A DNA stretch of 64,000 bases, taken from NCBI GenBank assembly GCA_041741535.1, contig JBGSJV010000167.1, positions 1 through 64,000 of the forward strand. Reading direction: 5' to 3'. Below the pieces are notes generated by a model, which was given only the letters and a program-made list of their open reading frames with translations, was not told the origin of the DNA and made no database searches. Numbering within the stretch: the first letter of the stretch is position 1; every line of letters begins with the position of its first letter. A program made the position numbers and the translations under genes. Positions 9,383 to 18,557 of this stretch are shown here, piece after piece. This DNA is from M30B19 sp041741535. GTDB lineage: Bacteria > Planctomycetota > Planctomycetia > Pirellulales > Pirellulaceae.

Positions 9383-10624
9383 TTACTTATCACGGCGGAC
9401 GTAGAGGATACGCCCGTCGACTTCGCCACTGCGGCGGTACCCTAGCAAGTGAAAAATCTGTCGTACCATAAACAATGCGATATGGGGATTGATCAAGACT
9501 CGCCGCGCGTCACCGCGAGGAACATGGACACCTGGCAACCAGCTCATCCATCGTTCGCAACGCCATTTTCGCAGGCTCCTGGAAAGCTGTAGCCACACTG
9601 GCGGGATCTGCCGAATCAGAAAAAAACCGTCGTCGCCTTTGGATTGATACAGCGGCATGAACATCCGGCCTGAAAATGGCGCTTTGACGACCTCACCGTT
9701 TTGCTCGGCCAAGCGTTGGCCCACCGTCACGGGTTGAAAGCTGGAGAAACCTTGGTCCATACGAAACTCGTCGTGCGGCTTCAAACCGTGGCGCAGTAGT
9801 ACTTCATAGAAGCCGAGCAATTCACCAGAATGTTCCCGCAACGTTTGTTTGGCTCGCAGAAACCTGGGGCGACTTGTTTTCGGGAGACAACCGGCAAATT
9901 GCAGGGCACACCACAGCATTTCTCGATGCAAAGTAATCGACTGCGGATCGTCGTGTTGTCCGGCTTCGTAGCCAAACGTGACGACATCGTAATCATTCAG
10001 GTAGCTCAATAATGTACCTGGGATGACCTCCTCCAATCCCAACACTGCCGGCACCGGGAAATTTCTGACGAAATCGCGGTTACGAAGTGTATCGTCCAGC
10101 GGCATGAACGGTGGTGATTGGCTGGAAGTTGTGTGTAAATCCACAAAATAACATGGCCCGTTAGCTTCGGCCAAAATTTGCTTGATTTCTCGATACAGCT
10201 CGTCACGTTCGCGAGTTTCGATGACAAGTGGGTCGCACCGCCATTGGGGTTCCAATGTTGGGGTTCCACCGCCGTCCATGCCTGGCGCTAACGGTGCAGG
10301 ATTCTTGGCCGCCAACCAGACTCGATTTAGATCGCGATCAATGAACCGCACGCCTTGTTGCAACGCCGATAAATTGCCGGCCAAGCCAACGACGCGTCCG
10401 GAGAGTTGCACCTGCGATTGCTGCAGTTCCTCCAACAAATCCAAGTAGGCAAAGACTCCGCTTGGTTCATTGCCGTGTATCCCGGCAATGACGACAACCG
10501 TCGGTCCCGCTGCGGAACCATACGACCCCATGTGACGCTGAATAGCAGCGTGTCGATTGGTTTGTCGGTGGCGAATATTGGTCTGCATCTTCGGATTGTG
10601 GCCAAAGCCAAGCCTGGGAGTCAA
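9383..10624 (-). CDS. Succinylglutamate desuccinylase / aspartoacylase-family zinc hydrolase
   Basis: A 413-residue M14-like zinc amidohydrolase. The metal motif GIHGNEP gives H50 and E53. FIDRDLNR (about 95-101) supplies the substrate arginine cluster, and DLHTTSS brings the third zinc ligand H164. FGYEAGQ corresponds to the catalytic-glutamate region. AspA/AstE enzymes remove an acyl group from an acylated amino acid. It lies only 7 nt behind a GCS2-type ligase, so it is probably co-transcribed with it and may act on the same amide product or a related one. Whether translation begins at 10624 or at 10588 (MQTNIRH) is unclear. The true substrate cannot be assigned. Confidence 0.8.
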   Translation of the reverse strand: MTPRLGFGHNPKMQTNIRHRQTNRHAAIQRHMGSYGSAAGPTVVVIAGIHGNEPSGVFAYLDLLEELQQSQVQLSGRVVGLAGNLSALQQGVRFIDRDLNRVWLAAKNPAPLAPGMDGGGTPTLEPQWRCDPLVIETRERDELYREIKQILAEANGPCYFVDLHTTSSQSPPFMPLDDTLRNRDFVRNFPVPAVLGLEEVIPGTLLSYLNDYDVVTFGYEAGQHDDPQSITLHREMLWCALQFAGCLPKTSRPRFLRAKQTLREHSGELLGFYEVLLRHGLKPHDEFRMDQGFSSFQPVTVGQRLAEQNGEVVKAPFSGRMFMPLYQSKGDDGFFLIRQIPPVWLQLSRSLRKWRCERWMSWLPGVHVPRGDARRVLINPHIALFMVRQIFHLLGYRRSGEVDGRILYVRRDK

Positions 10625-10631
10625 TGGCAGC

Positions 10632-12575
10632 TTAGCGATTCAGGGACTCGTTTGCGTGTTCCAAACGCAAAATGTCGCGTTTCGTGACAATTCCGACCAG
10701 CTTCCCTTTCTTGACGACGGGCAAACTGCCGATTTTTCGCTCGAGCATCAACGATTTGGCGTCGCCAACGGTTTGGTCAGCCGGAATACAAACAGGGTTC
10801 GCAATCATGCGGTCTCCACATAACGAGTCGAATTCGACGCGCCCATCATCGGTTTGTAGGGCGTCAAGGCCCTTGAGATACTCCCATTCCAATTGGCGAA
10901 ATTCGGGCAGAAAATCACTGCGCGACAAAAGTCCGACAATTTGGCCATGGGTATCCTCGACGGGAAGATGCTGAATGTTTCTCCACCACATGATTTGCAA
11001 TGCGAGTTCAAACAGGTCCTCTTGGCCGACGGTGATCAAATCCGTCGACATGATCGTATCCACCCGTTGCTGCATCAAGTTCAGGCTATAAGGCTGTCCG
11101 CTTGGGCTAATCGTCCAATCCGCAACCGGTAACCCCGACCTTTGTTTTTGCCAGTATTCACGAGTCAACGCGATTTGCCGCTGATAGGTTTCTGCGCGGG
11201 AGTCCGTCGCCCGAAAGTATTGGCGTTGCCACTTGGAACCCGTCATGCGCGTGACGGCCCGATGTTCAATGATGGACAAGTACTTCGAGACATCTCCGCT
11301 ATCGACTCCGGACTCCAACAAACCCTTCCAAGCCATTGGCAAGAAATAATCCAGAATCAATCGTCGCGCGCTTTGCGTTTGCCCCATCCAGCTTAGCTCG
11401 ACGTCCATCCCGTGTTGCGCCGCCTTAAGAAAGTTGTCTTTGGCTTCGCGAAAGTCCATCTTTTCCCAGATCCGCTTCATAGACGCCGGCATGCCCCGCA
11501 TGAGCCCCACCCAAAACGCCGCGTTCGCCATCTCATCCATGGTGGTTGGCCCAGCCGGCAAATAACGATTCTCGATCCGCAGATGGGCTTGTTGACCGTT
11601 CGAACCGAAACAGACTCGATTCCATTTCCAAATGGTTCCATTGTGTAATGCCAAAGCCCGCAGCTTGGGTACGACACCGCAGCGGAGCAATTCCAAACTG
11701 TCTTCTGGTTCGCCAGTGATCAACAACGGGTATCGCGCCACATCCTCCTGGAAGATTTCCAGCAGATTGTCGCGGATCCAACGATTTCCAAAATACACAC
11801 GAGCTTGTCGTTGCCGCAGCCCCGCGTCACGCGTTCGCGTGTCCACACTTTGTTGGAACAAGGCGATACGAGTCTCGGACCACAATTCACGCCCCATCAG
11901 TAACGGAGAATTCGTTCCAATGGACAACACAATGCCGGATATCGCTTGAGCCCAATTGTACGCGTCGACAAATTGTTTGGGTTCGATTTGCAAATGAACT
12001 TGAAAGCTCGTGTTGCATGCCTCAAACAAAATGTTGTCATGCTTCATCATCATGTCGTCGACACCTTGAATCGCCAACTCGGTGTCGCCACCCCCGCGCA
12101 ACTCGATGATGCGTTTTTCCATCAACCGATAGCGATCCAAAGGAGTCATGTACTTCGAGTCCAATTCCCCTATTCCAATCGTTGGCAAGATCCCGATGGC
12201 GATCAGTCGCTTGTTTAGTTTTTCAGCGGTTTGGTCGGCCAATGTCATTAGCTCGACCAACTGCCGGTCCATCGTGGTAAAAGATGGACCGGCCAAAGTG
12301 ACGGGGTCCAAGTTGATTTCCATCGTGAACCGAGCGACTTCATGCGTAAAGTTGGGGTGATTCAGCGCTTGAAGAACTTCGGGACCATTTAGTGATGGGC
12401 GAAAGTCATCATCCATTACAAATAATTCTTGTTCGGCCCCAATCTTGTAGACTCCTGATTCGAACATTCCTTCGGCCTGCATGATGCGGATGGCCTTCAG
12501 GTCATTGAGCAGCAGTTGTGCGTATCGCCTGCGTTGTTCTAGCGAATCGATGCTTCCAACGTTTGTTTCACCCAT
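10632..12575 (-). CDS. GCS2-family glutamate-cysteine ligase-like amide ligase fused to a CBS-domain pair
   Basis: About 647 residues. The first roughly 480 form a GCS2/YbdK-type carboxylate-amine ligase: IGAEQELFVMD near the start (ATP/Mg glutamates), FTMEINLDPV, HLQIEPKQF, and LRIENRYLPAGPTTMDE (the conserved RxE-R region). The last 120 residues contain two CBS motifs (DTIMSTDLITVGQEDLFE and ANPVCIPADQTVGDAKSLML), which usually sense adenine nucleotides. The start at 12575 (MGETNVGSI) is chosen because a longer in-frame reading to 12884 would translate straight through the terminator of the upstream gene. The ligase joins an amino group to a glutamate-like carboxylate with ATP; the actual acceptor is unknown. 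It precedes the aspartoacylase-like gene by 7 nt. Confidence 0.83.
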   Translation of the reverse strand: MGETNVGSIDSLEQRRRYAQLLLNDLKAIRIMQAEGMFESGVYKIGAEQELFVMDDDFRPSLNGPEVLQALNHPNFTHEVARFTMEINLDPVTLAGPSFTTMDRQLVELMTLADQTAEKLNKRLIAIGILPTIGIGELDSKYMTPLDRYRLMEKRIIELRGGGDTELAIQGVDDMMMKHDNILFEACNTSFQVHLQIEPKQFVDAYNWAQAISGIVLSIGTNSPLLMGRELWSETRIALFQQSVDTRTRDAGLRQRQARVYFGNRWIRDNLLEIFQEDVARYPLLITGEPEDSLELLRCGVVPKLRALALHNGTIWKWNRVCFGSNGQQAHLRIENRYLPAGPTTMDEMANAAFWVGLMRGMPASMKRIWEKMDFREAKDNFLKAAQHGMDVELSWMGQTQSARRLILDYFLPMAWKGLLESGVDSGDVSKYLSIIEHRAVTRMTGSKWQRQYFRATDSRAETYQRQIALTREYWQKQRSGLPVADWTISPSGQPYSLNLMQQRVDTIMSTDLITVGQEDLFELALQIMWWRNIQHLPVEDTHGQIVGLLSRSDFLPEFRQLEWEYLKGLDALQTDDGRVEFDSLCGDRMIANPVCIPADQTVGDAKSLMLERKIGSLPVVKKGKLVGIVTKRDILRLEHANESLNR

Positions 12576-12731
12576 AGATCGCCTACTTAATCTCCATTGC
12601 GCCTCGCCCCGTTCAGGTGAGATCATACTCGATTTGATTCTCGGATGCAAAAATGAGTCGCGGGTTAATTTTTTGAATTTGTCAGCCAGCATCGCCACGT
12701 CAATAACATCCATTACCCAAATCGTCATTTC

Positions 12732-12763
12732 AAAAAAAAAGCACCGACCAAGCAAGTCGGTGC
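12732..12763 (-). terminator. Strong intrinsic terminator of the PQQ-propeller operon
   Basis: The stem GCACCGAC (12741-12748) pairs perfectly with GTCGGTGC (12756-12763) over a 7-nt loop. On the minus strand it is followed by nine uridines (the A-tract at 12732-12740). It lies about 54 nt beyond the stop of the propeller lipoprotein gene and ends minus-strand transcription there. A short T-run on the other side may allow weak bidirectional use. Confidence 0.9.
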
Positions 12764-12816
12764 TTTTATTCGATTTGGCTTTCGAAACTCCGTAGAGTTT
12801 CGTTAGGGCGAAACAA

Positions 12817-14673
12817 CTACTGTTTCGTGATTTGAATCGCGTACAGTTTCGAGCGATCCGAAATATACATGACGCCCGATGCAACGGTCGGCGTCGTGTA
12901 GATCGACGACGAGTTCGGGCTCTCGCGTACTTCAGGCGCTACGGTTGCGATCATCGCCTTGATCTCAGCCCTCAGACGACGAACTTCCTCATCATCCTCG
13001 GACTCTTTCATGGCCTTTCGTTTTTCAGCGACTTGTTTCTCAAGTTCTTGTCGCTTCAAGGCGAATTCCATGGAGGCGTCAAAAATGCTCAGTCGCCCAT
13101 CCTCATCTCCTAAGAAGATGTGTCCGTCCAAATACAGCGGTGAACCCCACAATGCGGCCATCAGATCATGTTGCCAATATCGCTGTCCGGTTTTGACGTC
13201 CAAACAATGCAAAAAGCCACTCAAGTCCGCAGCAAATACCAATCCGCCGTGAATCGATACGGTCGACATGGTCCGGCGATAAATCGGTTCGCGTTCTTCA
13301 TCAACACCACCGTAATGCCAGATCACGCCGGAGTTAGGATTAGGCTCACCTGGCGTTCCAATCTCTCCCACTTCGGCACTGATGTCCCCGGATTTGGTTG
13401 CGTCGACTCGCCACAAATGTCCAACGCCTTCACCGTGTTCAGGATCTTGGCCAACGGCCAAGAAAACGCTGTTATCGTAAAAGACAGGGGTGCCGATAAT
13501 GTAGCAACGAGTTCCAGCTCCACCCAATTCATACAAGTTTTCCTTCGGGTTCAGGTCAAACTTCCACAACAGCTCGTGGGTTGCCGTATCAAAAGAATAC
13601 ATCCAGCCGTTGCCCGCAGCAAACACGACTTGGGCTTTGCCATTGACTACGCCGATACATGGCGAACTCCATTGGCCGTGTAGAATGCCGTCTTCTGGGC
13701 TATTGTCTTCAAACACCACTTCGCCGGTATTTTTGTTGAGCCCAAGAAAACTTGCGGCACGCGGTGCTGGGATTTCCAAGTGTCCTTCGTCGACGCCATT
13801 TCCTGAATTCAAATATAAAACGTCTCCATGAGTCACCGGAGAGCTAACGGCCAAATTGTGCGGGAAAACGCCCAATTCGTTATACATATCAACGGTCCAG
13901 ATAATGTCCGCATCATTGATCTCTGAATCAACTTCGCTCCCGTCGCCGTCGTTCTCTCCGTCGTGAAATCCGTTCAAGTCCAAGCACATGACTTCGCAGC
14001 GATTGGTCACTATCCAAAGACGATCACCCTCAACAATCGGAGCGGAACAAATACCCTGCAATGGCCAATCATTGACGCGCCCTGACGGCATCTTTTCTCG
14101 GGATAACTGCCACAGAAACTTCCCATCGGTCGCGTCGAAGCACAACAACACGCCCATGTCTTTTGCGGCAGGATATTTTGGCCGATATCCCGCACCATTG
14201 TTCGAACCGACCAGGACTTTACCACCCGCATAGATTGGGTTGCCGTATGTTTGAGACCCCAAATTTGCGGTCCACAGCAATCGTTTTTCTTCCAAATCGA
14301 AATCCAATGTGATGCCTTGCGTGGCACTGACCATATTTCGATCCGGAGCACCGCCCCACATGGCCCATTCGACTGTCTGACGATCGGGGGGAGCGACTTT
14401 GGTTGATTCACTCGCTTCGCCAGAACCAGCAGGAAGTGAGACACCAGTGACACCAAAATTCAGTGGTGATTTTTCGTCCTCGGTGACGGCTCCCGCAACT
14501 GCGGAAGGACCGCTACCCGTCGTCCGCGGTGTCAAATCAGCTCGCCAAGGATTTGGGTTCTCCGGCATCGTGAACTTTGGCTCGGTTTTGCCATCGCCGC
14601 AACCAGCCAGGATCCCAAGTCCAAGCAAGCCCGCCAACGCCGATCCCAAAAGTGTAAACTTGATTACTTTCAT
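12817..14673 (-). CDS. PQQ-like beta-propeller lipoprotein
   Basis: About 618 residues. The start at 14673 opens a lipoprotein signal (MKVIKFTLLGSALAGLLG, lipobox LAGC), so the protein is anchored to a membrane. Directly after the cysteine is EPKFTMPENPNPW, a motif shared with the neighbouring small lipoprotein. The body is an eight-bladed-type propeller with repeated blade endings such as GKFLWQLSREK, LLWKFDLNP and GQRYWQHDLMAALWGSPLY. A charged coiled-coil insert (KRQELEKQVAEKRKAMKESE) sits near residue 540. Propellers of this type resemble BamB and PQQ dehydrogenases, but no dehydrogenase active-site set is evident, so a structural or scaffold role is likelier. It is the last gene of a three-gene minus-strand group. 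Confidence 0.85.
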   Translation of the reverse strand: MKVIKFTLLGSALAGLLGLGILAGCGDGKTEPKFTMPENPNPWRADLTPRTTGSGPSAVAGAVTEDEKSPLNFGVTGVSLPAGSGEASESTKVAPPDRQTVEWAMWGGAPDRNMVSATQGITLDFDLEEKRLLWTANLGSQTYGNPIYAGGKVLVGSNNGAGYRPKYPAAKDMGVLLCFDATDGKFLWQLSREKMPSGRVNDWPLQGICSAPIVEGDRLWIVTNRCEVMCLDLNGFHDGENDGDGSEVDSEINDADIIWTVDMYNELGVFPHNLAVSSPVTHGDVLYLNSGNGVDEGHLEIPAPRAASFLGLNKNTGEVVFEDNSPEDGILHGQWSSPCIGVVNGKAQVVFAAGNGWMYSFDTATHELLWKFDLNPKENLYELGGAGTRCYIIGTPVFYDNSVFLAVGQDPEHGEGVGHLWRVDATKSGDISAEVGEIGTPGEPNPNSGVIWHYGGVDEEREPIYRRTMSTVSIHGGLVFAADLSGFLHCLDVKTGQRYWQHDLMAALWGSPLYLDGHIFLGDEDGRLSIFDASMEFALKRQELEKQVAEKRKAMKESEDDEEVRRLRAEIKAMIATVAPEVRESPNSSSIYTTPTVASGVMYISDRSKLYAIQITKQ

Positions 14674-14784
14674 TGCCTCTATCCTGTTCGAACCCAAGTA
14701 ACTGCCGAAAAATGCCCAAAATCAAATCATATTCCGCACGTCGCCCCGAACGGTCGGACCAACTCTAATTTCGTCCCAGCAAAA

Positions 14785-15234
14785 TTAGAGCCCACCCTCT
14801 TTCGGAACCGACTCACCAGAACCACTTGCACCGGTAGCACCACCTTCGCCGGTTTCCCCGGACTTCGCTTCACTATTCTCACCAGCTTTTTCAGCGGATT
14901 CCTTCGTCGACTCTTCGTTTTGTTCCGTCGCTGCTCCGTCACCTGACTTTGTTTCGTCAGTGGCCTTTGTTTCGTCAGTGGCCTTCGTTTCGTCAGTGGC
15001 CTTCGTTTCGTCGTCGGCCTTCTTTTCGTCGTCGGCCTTCTTTTCGTCGTCACTCTTTTTGGGAGCTGGCGTTGGAGCAGCGCCACCACCAGGGCCCATT
15101 GCCTGTGGTTGGATTCCTGGATGCCAAGGCGCTGGATTTTCAGGCATGATGTACTTGGGTTCGTCTTGACAACCCATGAACATTCCAACCAACACGACAC
15201 TGCCAACCGTTCCTAATCGAAACCAATTCATCAT
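14785..15234 (-). CDS. Small repeat-rich lipoprotein
   Basis: 149 residues with a short signal and the lipobox FMGC at Cys22. EPKYIMPENPAPW follows the cysteine, nearly identical to the start of the mature neighbouring propeller lipoprotein. The rest is low-complexity: a proline/glycine patch, six hexapeptide units (two DDEKKA-type, three DETKAT-type and variants), then a glutamate-, serine- and glycine-rich tail. It is predicted disordered and strongly charged. No enzyme motif is present. The shared N-terminal motif and position between two propeller genes suggest it works with them. Confidence 0.72.
   Translation of the reverse strand: MMNWFRLGTVGSVVLVGMFMGCQDEPKYIMPENPAPWHPGIQPQAMGPGGGAAPTPAPKKSDDEKKADDEKKADDETKATDETKATDETKATDETKSGDGAATEQNEESTKESAEKAGENSEAKSGETGEGGATGASGSGESVPKEGGL
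14951..15058 (-). repeat. Six tandem 18-bp coding repeats
   Basis: Six consecutive 18-bp units with the consensus (plus strand) GTTTCGTCAGTGGCCTTC start at 14951, 14969, 14987, 15005, 15023 and 15041. The first three are nearly identical and the last three carry a GTCGTC variant. They encode the K-A-[TD]-D-E hexapeptides of the small lipoprotein and are a likely site of slippage and length variation. Confidence 0.9.
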
Positions 15235-15330
15235 CTTGTTTTTCCTTGTTTATCGCGGCTATGGATAAATACCGAGTGAAACGCATCAACCGGAAGCTCC
15301 CACTTCACGATGAAGTGGCGACATGGTTCC

Positions 15331-17577
15331 CTACGGCTGCTGCGGAATCACTTGTACATTGTCAAAAAACGACTCACTCGTTGAATACAGGTACAAGCCA
15401 GGACTTCCTTTGTAATTCGGATTAGGGTCTTTGGCCACCAAAGTCCAGTCCGCAGGTTCCGCAGCGTCTCGCTCCCAAACTTTTCCCTTGACTTCGGCGA
15501 CGCCATCCTGAATTTCAACCAAGAGCTTTAGTCGATACCAAGCGCCGGGCTTCACGTTAAACTTCATGCTTGTGTTCAAGCGAAGGTGAGCACCCCATGT
15601 ATCGATCGTTAGTCGATTCGCGTTGCCATCGAGAATCAGGTTATATCGTTGGCAAGTCACACCAACGCGGGACAAACGTCGATTGACTTCTACCAACTTC
15701 GCATCGGCTAAAATCGTGTAACCCGTCATGCTGTCGGGGCCCACATGGACCCAAAGACTCGGACGATCGGGTGCCGGTGCACTTCGCATCGCCACCGACC
15801 CATCCACTTCGACCGGTCGCAGTCGCGAGAACGGACGCAACCAAGTAGGCGGCACCTGGGTCTCGGTAAAGCCTTCAAAATCCCATGACCATCTGTCAGC
15901 ACGAGGGAAGGTACGAATTCTGGCAATCGCTTTCAGATCGCCTTTCGAGACAACGACACGACCGCCGAAGTCTTTATCGCCCGTACCGGCTGTGAAAGTC
16001 ATGCCTTCCACTTTTCCATCGCCCAAATCTTCGACCGAAAGCGACACGTCGCTCAATTCGCCAATCATTCGTCCGTTGGCATCGTAGCCCAACGCTTTGA
16101 ACGTCTGAGTTTGGCCTGGGAACAACGCGACTTCATACGGCACAACTTTAACATGCGCCAATTCGCCTACGGGCTTTTCTTCAGCCAATGGCGGAACAGG
16201 TTCGCTCGTGCCTTTCCATTCCTTTTCACCCAAACAAATCGTTCGATCTCGACTGACAATTACAACGCGTCCGCGTGAAATCGCCGGCGAAGCGTAAATC
16301 TCGTCAAACCCAGAAGCCGATACACCAAGCAACTCGACATGAGAAAGAGTCTCGCATCCCTCGCGGCTTGGCTTCAAGATGTGCACGTTGCCGTTCACTT
16401 CGGTCGCATAGATCTTTCCATCTGCCCAAACGGGTGCTGATTTTCCGACCGTACCCAGATTGTGCGTCCATAGTTCGCTGCCTGTTTTCGAGTCGTACGC
16501 ATGCAGCGTTCCGGTATCTGAGAGGACGTACAGAATTCCATCTTTAACCAAGAGACCGCAGTACCCTGCCTTCACACCATCAACTCGCCAGACACTATGA
16601 GTTTCCGTGATGTCGCCCTCACCGACCGCGTTGATGCACTGGACGCGTCCAAATTCTTGGTTGTCGATATTGTCTTCTCCGTGAGACGCGTAAACATAGT
16701 CGCCGTCGACCACAATCGTGGCGTTCAAACCACGTCGCGACATTTTGAAATTCCAGACCATTTTCCCAGTCCGAGCATTCATCGCGGAAACACTACCATC
16801 ACTGTCGCCCGCAATAAGCAAGCGTTGCCCGTTGATCACTCGAACGACAGGCATCGAACAATTTGCGTCGATCGGTCGACCAGGGGTACTGGAAACCCAA
16901 AGTAATTCACCTGTTCGCTTGTCAAATGCGTAAAAAGAATTAGTGGGAACCGGCCCTTTGGTTTCGCCCCAATTTGTCGTCACGAAATTCACAATGACTC
17001 GATCTTCGTCAATGATTGGAGTTTGGTTCCGACCACCGTATCCCGAGATTTTGCCGTAGTCTTCAAATAGCGATCGTTCCCAGACCACTTTTCCGTCGGG
17101 AGCGTAACAGCGGAACAAACCCGAAACAGAGTGCATGTAAACGTAACCGGTTTCGGTGTCACCGGTCATGCTAGACCACCCAACTCGCGGTGCCGGAACG
17201 TCGGTTTGAAAGACGTTGAATTTGTCACGCCACAGTACCTCGCCCGTTTCCAAGTCCCAGCAAACGACTTGCTCGCCCGCATTGATCTTTTCGCTCGGAA
17301 TATTGATGTTGTCGGATGTACGAGAATTCAAATAGACCCGGCCGTTGAGAATCACCGGGGTCGCTCGTCCACCAATGTCGCTGGTCCAGAGCACATTCCG
17401 GTTGGTCTTCAGGTCCCAACTTTCAATCAAGTTGGTTTCGCGACTAATTCCGGTTTGGTCCGCCCCTCGCCAATAGGCCCAATCATCCGCGCTGGCGGAA
17501 CCGGAGCGGAGACCCAACGCGGCAACGCACGCAATTAAAACGGACGTAGGCCACCTAAACTTTGATACGGTCATCAT
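15331..17577 (-). CDS. Secreted PQQ-like beta-propeller protein with C-terminal concanavalin-like domain
   Basis: 748 residues with a signal peptide ending SGSASA. Mature sequence begins DDWAYWRGADQTGISRETN, the usual 'W..wRGp..nG.s' opening of planctomycete PQQ-propeller proteins. Blades continue to about residue 420 (GKMVWNFKMS, GSELWTHNLG). A beta-rich linker (about 440-560) leads to a C-terminal lectin-like jelly-roll of the DUF1080/LamG type (about 570-745), with WGAHLRLNTSMKF, GAWYRLKLLVEIQDG and a closing SFFDNVQV. The last element is typical of sugar-binding 3-keto-disaccharide-hydrolase-like domains. It probably leads the group of three exported proteins (gaps of 96 and 111 nt). The function is not established. 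Confidence 0.83.
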   Translation of the reverse strand: MMTVSKFRWPTSVLIACVAALGLRSGSASADDWAYWRGADQTGISRETNLIESWDLKTNRNVLWTSDIGGRATPVILNGRVYLNSRTSDNINIPSEKINAGEQVVCWDLETGEVLWRDKFNVFQTDVPAPRVGWSSMTGDTETGYVYMHSVSGLFRCYAPDGKVVWERSLFEDYGKISGYGGRNQTPIIDEDRVIVNFVTTNWGETKGPVPTNSFYAFDKRTGELLWVSSTPGRPIDANCSMPVVRVINGQRLLIAGDSDGSVSAMNARTGKMVWNFKMSRRGLNATIVVDGDYVYASHGEDNIDNQEFGRVQCINAVGEGDITETHSVWRVDGVKAGYCGLLVKDGILYVLSDTGTLHAYDSKTGSELWTHNLGTVGKSAPVWADGKIYATEVNGNVHILKPSREGCETLSHVELLGVSASGFDEIYASPAISRGRVVIVSRDRTICLGEKEWKGTSEPVPPLAEEKPVGELAHVKVVPYEVALFPGQTQTFKALGYDANGRMIGELSDVSLSVEDLGDGKVEGMTFTAGTGDKDFGGRVVVSKGDLKAIARIRTFPRADRWSWDFEGFTETQVPPTWLRPFSRLRPVEVDGSVAMRSAPAPDRPSLWVHVGPDSMTGYTILADAKLVEVNRRLSRVGVTCQRYNLILDGNANRLTIDTWGAHLRLNTSMKFNVKPGAWYRLKLLVEIQDGVAEVKGKVWERDAAEPADWTLVAKDPNPNYKGSPGLYLYSTSESFFDNVQVIPQQP

Positions 17578-17645
17578 TCGCTTCTACTCCCAAAGAGGGC
17601 AACATATTTTGACTTGAGTACGATGACAGGCCGTCGCGACCTGTT

Positions 17646-18122
17646 TTACAACTTCGTGGGATTTGGAGCATCCCCGTAAACTTCTTGTGGGTCGAAAACT
17701 TTCTCGCATTCCTCGAATACCAGTTGTCGCGGTTGACTTCCGTCTTGCGGACCAACCGGGACGCTGCGATAAAAACACGATCGGTAGCCCACATGACAAC
17801 TGGCCGCGCGACCAGATATTTGGACTCGCAGCCAAACGGCGTCTTGATCATCATCGATTCGCAATTCGCGAATCTTTTGCACCATGCCGCTGGTCGCCCC
17901 TTTGTGCCACAAGGCGTTTCGACTCCGGCTGAAATAGACGGCTTCGCCCAACTCGATTGTCCGTTGCAGTGCCTCGCGATTCATGTACCCGTGCATCAGG
18001 AGTTCCCCGGAATCATAATCCGTGGTGACGACCGGGATCAGGCCCTGCGCATCGAACTTTGGAGCTAATTCGTGCCCCTCTTCGACTTGTTCAATCGAGA
18101 CTCGTTCTGCAAACATCCGCAT
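17646..18122 (-). CDS. hisI: Phosphoribosyl-AMP cyclohydrolase
   Basis: Third step of histidine biosynthesis: opens the purine ring of phosphoribosyl-AMP. The roughly 158-residue protein contains MHGYMNREALQRTIELGEAV, YFSRSRNALWHKG, the Mg site DDDQDAVWLRV and the zinc site SCHVGYRSCFYR, all diagnostic. There is no fused HisE domain, so a separate pyrophosphohydrolase is needed. The reading frame stays open to 18503, but the extra 127 residues are arginine- and glycine-rich and unlike HisI; ATGs at 18122 and 18116 match the usual N-terminus. A tail after the zinc site (about 30 residues) is longer than in E. coli HisIE domains. No other his genes are nearby. Confidence 0.9.
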   Translation of the reverse strand: MRMFAERVSIEQVEEGHELAPKFDAQGLIPVVTTDYDSGELLMHGYMNREALQRTIELGEAVYFSRSRNALWHKGATSGMVQKIRELRIDDDQDAVWLRVQISGRAASCHVGYRSCFYRSVPVGPQDGSQPRQLVFEECEKVFDPQEVYGDAPNPTKL

Positions 18123-18557
18123 GTGCTCGAAACTTCTACCAAAAATGCCATACGAAACACGGTTTGCTACCGTGCCAACGCAGACGGTTTCAACCGCCAG
18201 TCGCGTCCATATCCCCCACTCGAGCCCGGCAGTGCCCCAACCAAACTCGTTGTTGCTCGGCACCCGTAAGCCCCCGAGCGCGCTCCCATTGTACCCCTCA
18301 CGGGCCCAGCCCGCCAGTCTTCCGCACGACCCGGACGATCGATACGTTCCTCGAAGTCCAAACGACCACGCTGCGGCATTGCCAAGAATAAAAACCTCGC
18401 TTCGAGAGGTCTCTCGGCCCGATACAACGCCCAACCGGCATTTATAGACCAGACAAAAAACAAATCGACTCAAATGCCGAGATGAGAAATAGACCGAGGG
18501 CACTCCAAGGCTAACCCCGCTCCGACACTACATCTCTAGGGTCACGAAGGAAAACCA
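18123..18557. other. Intergenic region, nothing recognised
   Basis: About 435 bp between the divergent hisI and the next plus-strand gene. It must hold both promoters, but no convincing -35/-10 pair, riboswitch or hairpin could be picked out by eye. A plus-strand ribosome site GAAGGA sits at its right end. Confidence 0.4.

Noticed and set aside
18122..18503. N-terminal extension of the hisI frame
   Set aside because: 127 residues with no match to HisI; the known N-terminus starts at the inner ATGs.
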